From NCBI GenBank assembly GCA_024741835.1, contig JAENRP010000030.1:176199-240198 (forward strand): a DNA stretch of 64,000 bases. Reading direction: 5' to 3'. Both the position numbers and the translations under genes were made by a program. The stretch is from Diplocarpon mali. Taxonomy: Eukaryota > Ascomycota > Leotiomycetes > Helotiales > Drepanopezizaceae. Shown here piece by piece: positions 63,962 through 64,000 of the stretch. The notes below the pieces were generated by a model, which was not told the DNA's origin, did no database searches, and saw nothing but the letters and a program-made list of their open reading frames with translations. Position 1 is the first letter of the stretch. Each line of letters opens with the position of its first letter.

Positions 63962-64000
<39 letters not shown>
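63962..64000. repeat. (CT)n microsatellite cut by the window edge
   Basis: A perfect CT dinucleotide tract runs for at least 39 bp to the last base of the window, so its true length is unknown. Confidence 0.97.

Noticed and set aside
1..64000. CRISPR arrays, telomeric TTAGGG arrays, tRNA and 5S rRNA genes
   Set aside because: No spaced direct repeats, telomere units or convincing tRNA/5S sequence were found by eye; a covariance-model search (tRNAscan-SE, Infernal) would be decisive.

Overview
The window is nuclear DNA of a filamentous ascomycete (Pezizomycotina; several proteins resemble Leotiomycetes, but that class call is weak). The evidence is the set of intron-bearing eukaryotic genes. 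Introns are mostly 45-75 nt, with GT..AG ends and CTAAY/CTGAC branch-like sites. The trpC gene has the fungal trifunctional layout. A laccase with the ascomycete DSGL tail and a SAT4/rhodopsin-type membrane protein are also present. No bacterial operon, CRISPR array or prophage is present. One assembly gap (86 N) lies at 29950-30035.

Layout, left to right: a secreted laccase (1256-3403, -); a gene-free stretch; the mitochondrial chaperone Tim9 (7668-8266, -) diverging from a Sac7-type RhoGAP (9603-12567, +); the scaffold nucleoporin Nup188 (14166-19871, -) diverging across a 297-bp gap from trpC (20169-22511, +); a BRCT protein with a degenerate WGR-like region (23932-25423, +) converging on the ER SNARE Use1 (25946-26988, -); a gene-poor block holding the gap; a C2H2 transcription factor (31204-33147, -) with a long upstream region. 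Next comes a TA-rich, gene-free tract of about 9.5 kb with a decayed direct repeat. It is followed by a BIRC6/UBE2O-type ubiquitin-conjugating enzyme (42726-46381, +), a decayed coiled-coil gene (about 47730-48773), a FAM32A/DUF1754 homologue (49069-49729, -), an amino-acid permease (50898-52895, -) and a SAT4-family membrane protein (54928-56336, +). The last 7.6 kb is repeat-bearing and has no gene I can support: an 8-bp minisatellite, a TATATG/TATGTG tract and a terminal CT microsatellite cut by the window edge.

The genes are mostly unrelated housekeeping genes (mitochondrial import, nuclear pore, tryptophan synthesis, ER SNARE, ubiquitin) mixed with a few lineage-variable ones (laccase, permease, SAT4 protein). 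They do not form a biosynthetic cluster. Exon models were built by hand from splice consensus, reading-frame continuity and family conservation. All spliced lengths quoted are divisible by three, but none has been checked against transcripts. I did not find a clearly new system. The most interesting items are the E2 enzyme with a Cys-rich, possibly myristoylated N-terminus, the 3n intron inside the zinc-finger domain of the transcription factor, and the BRCT plus WGR-like protein.
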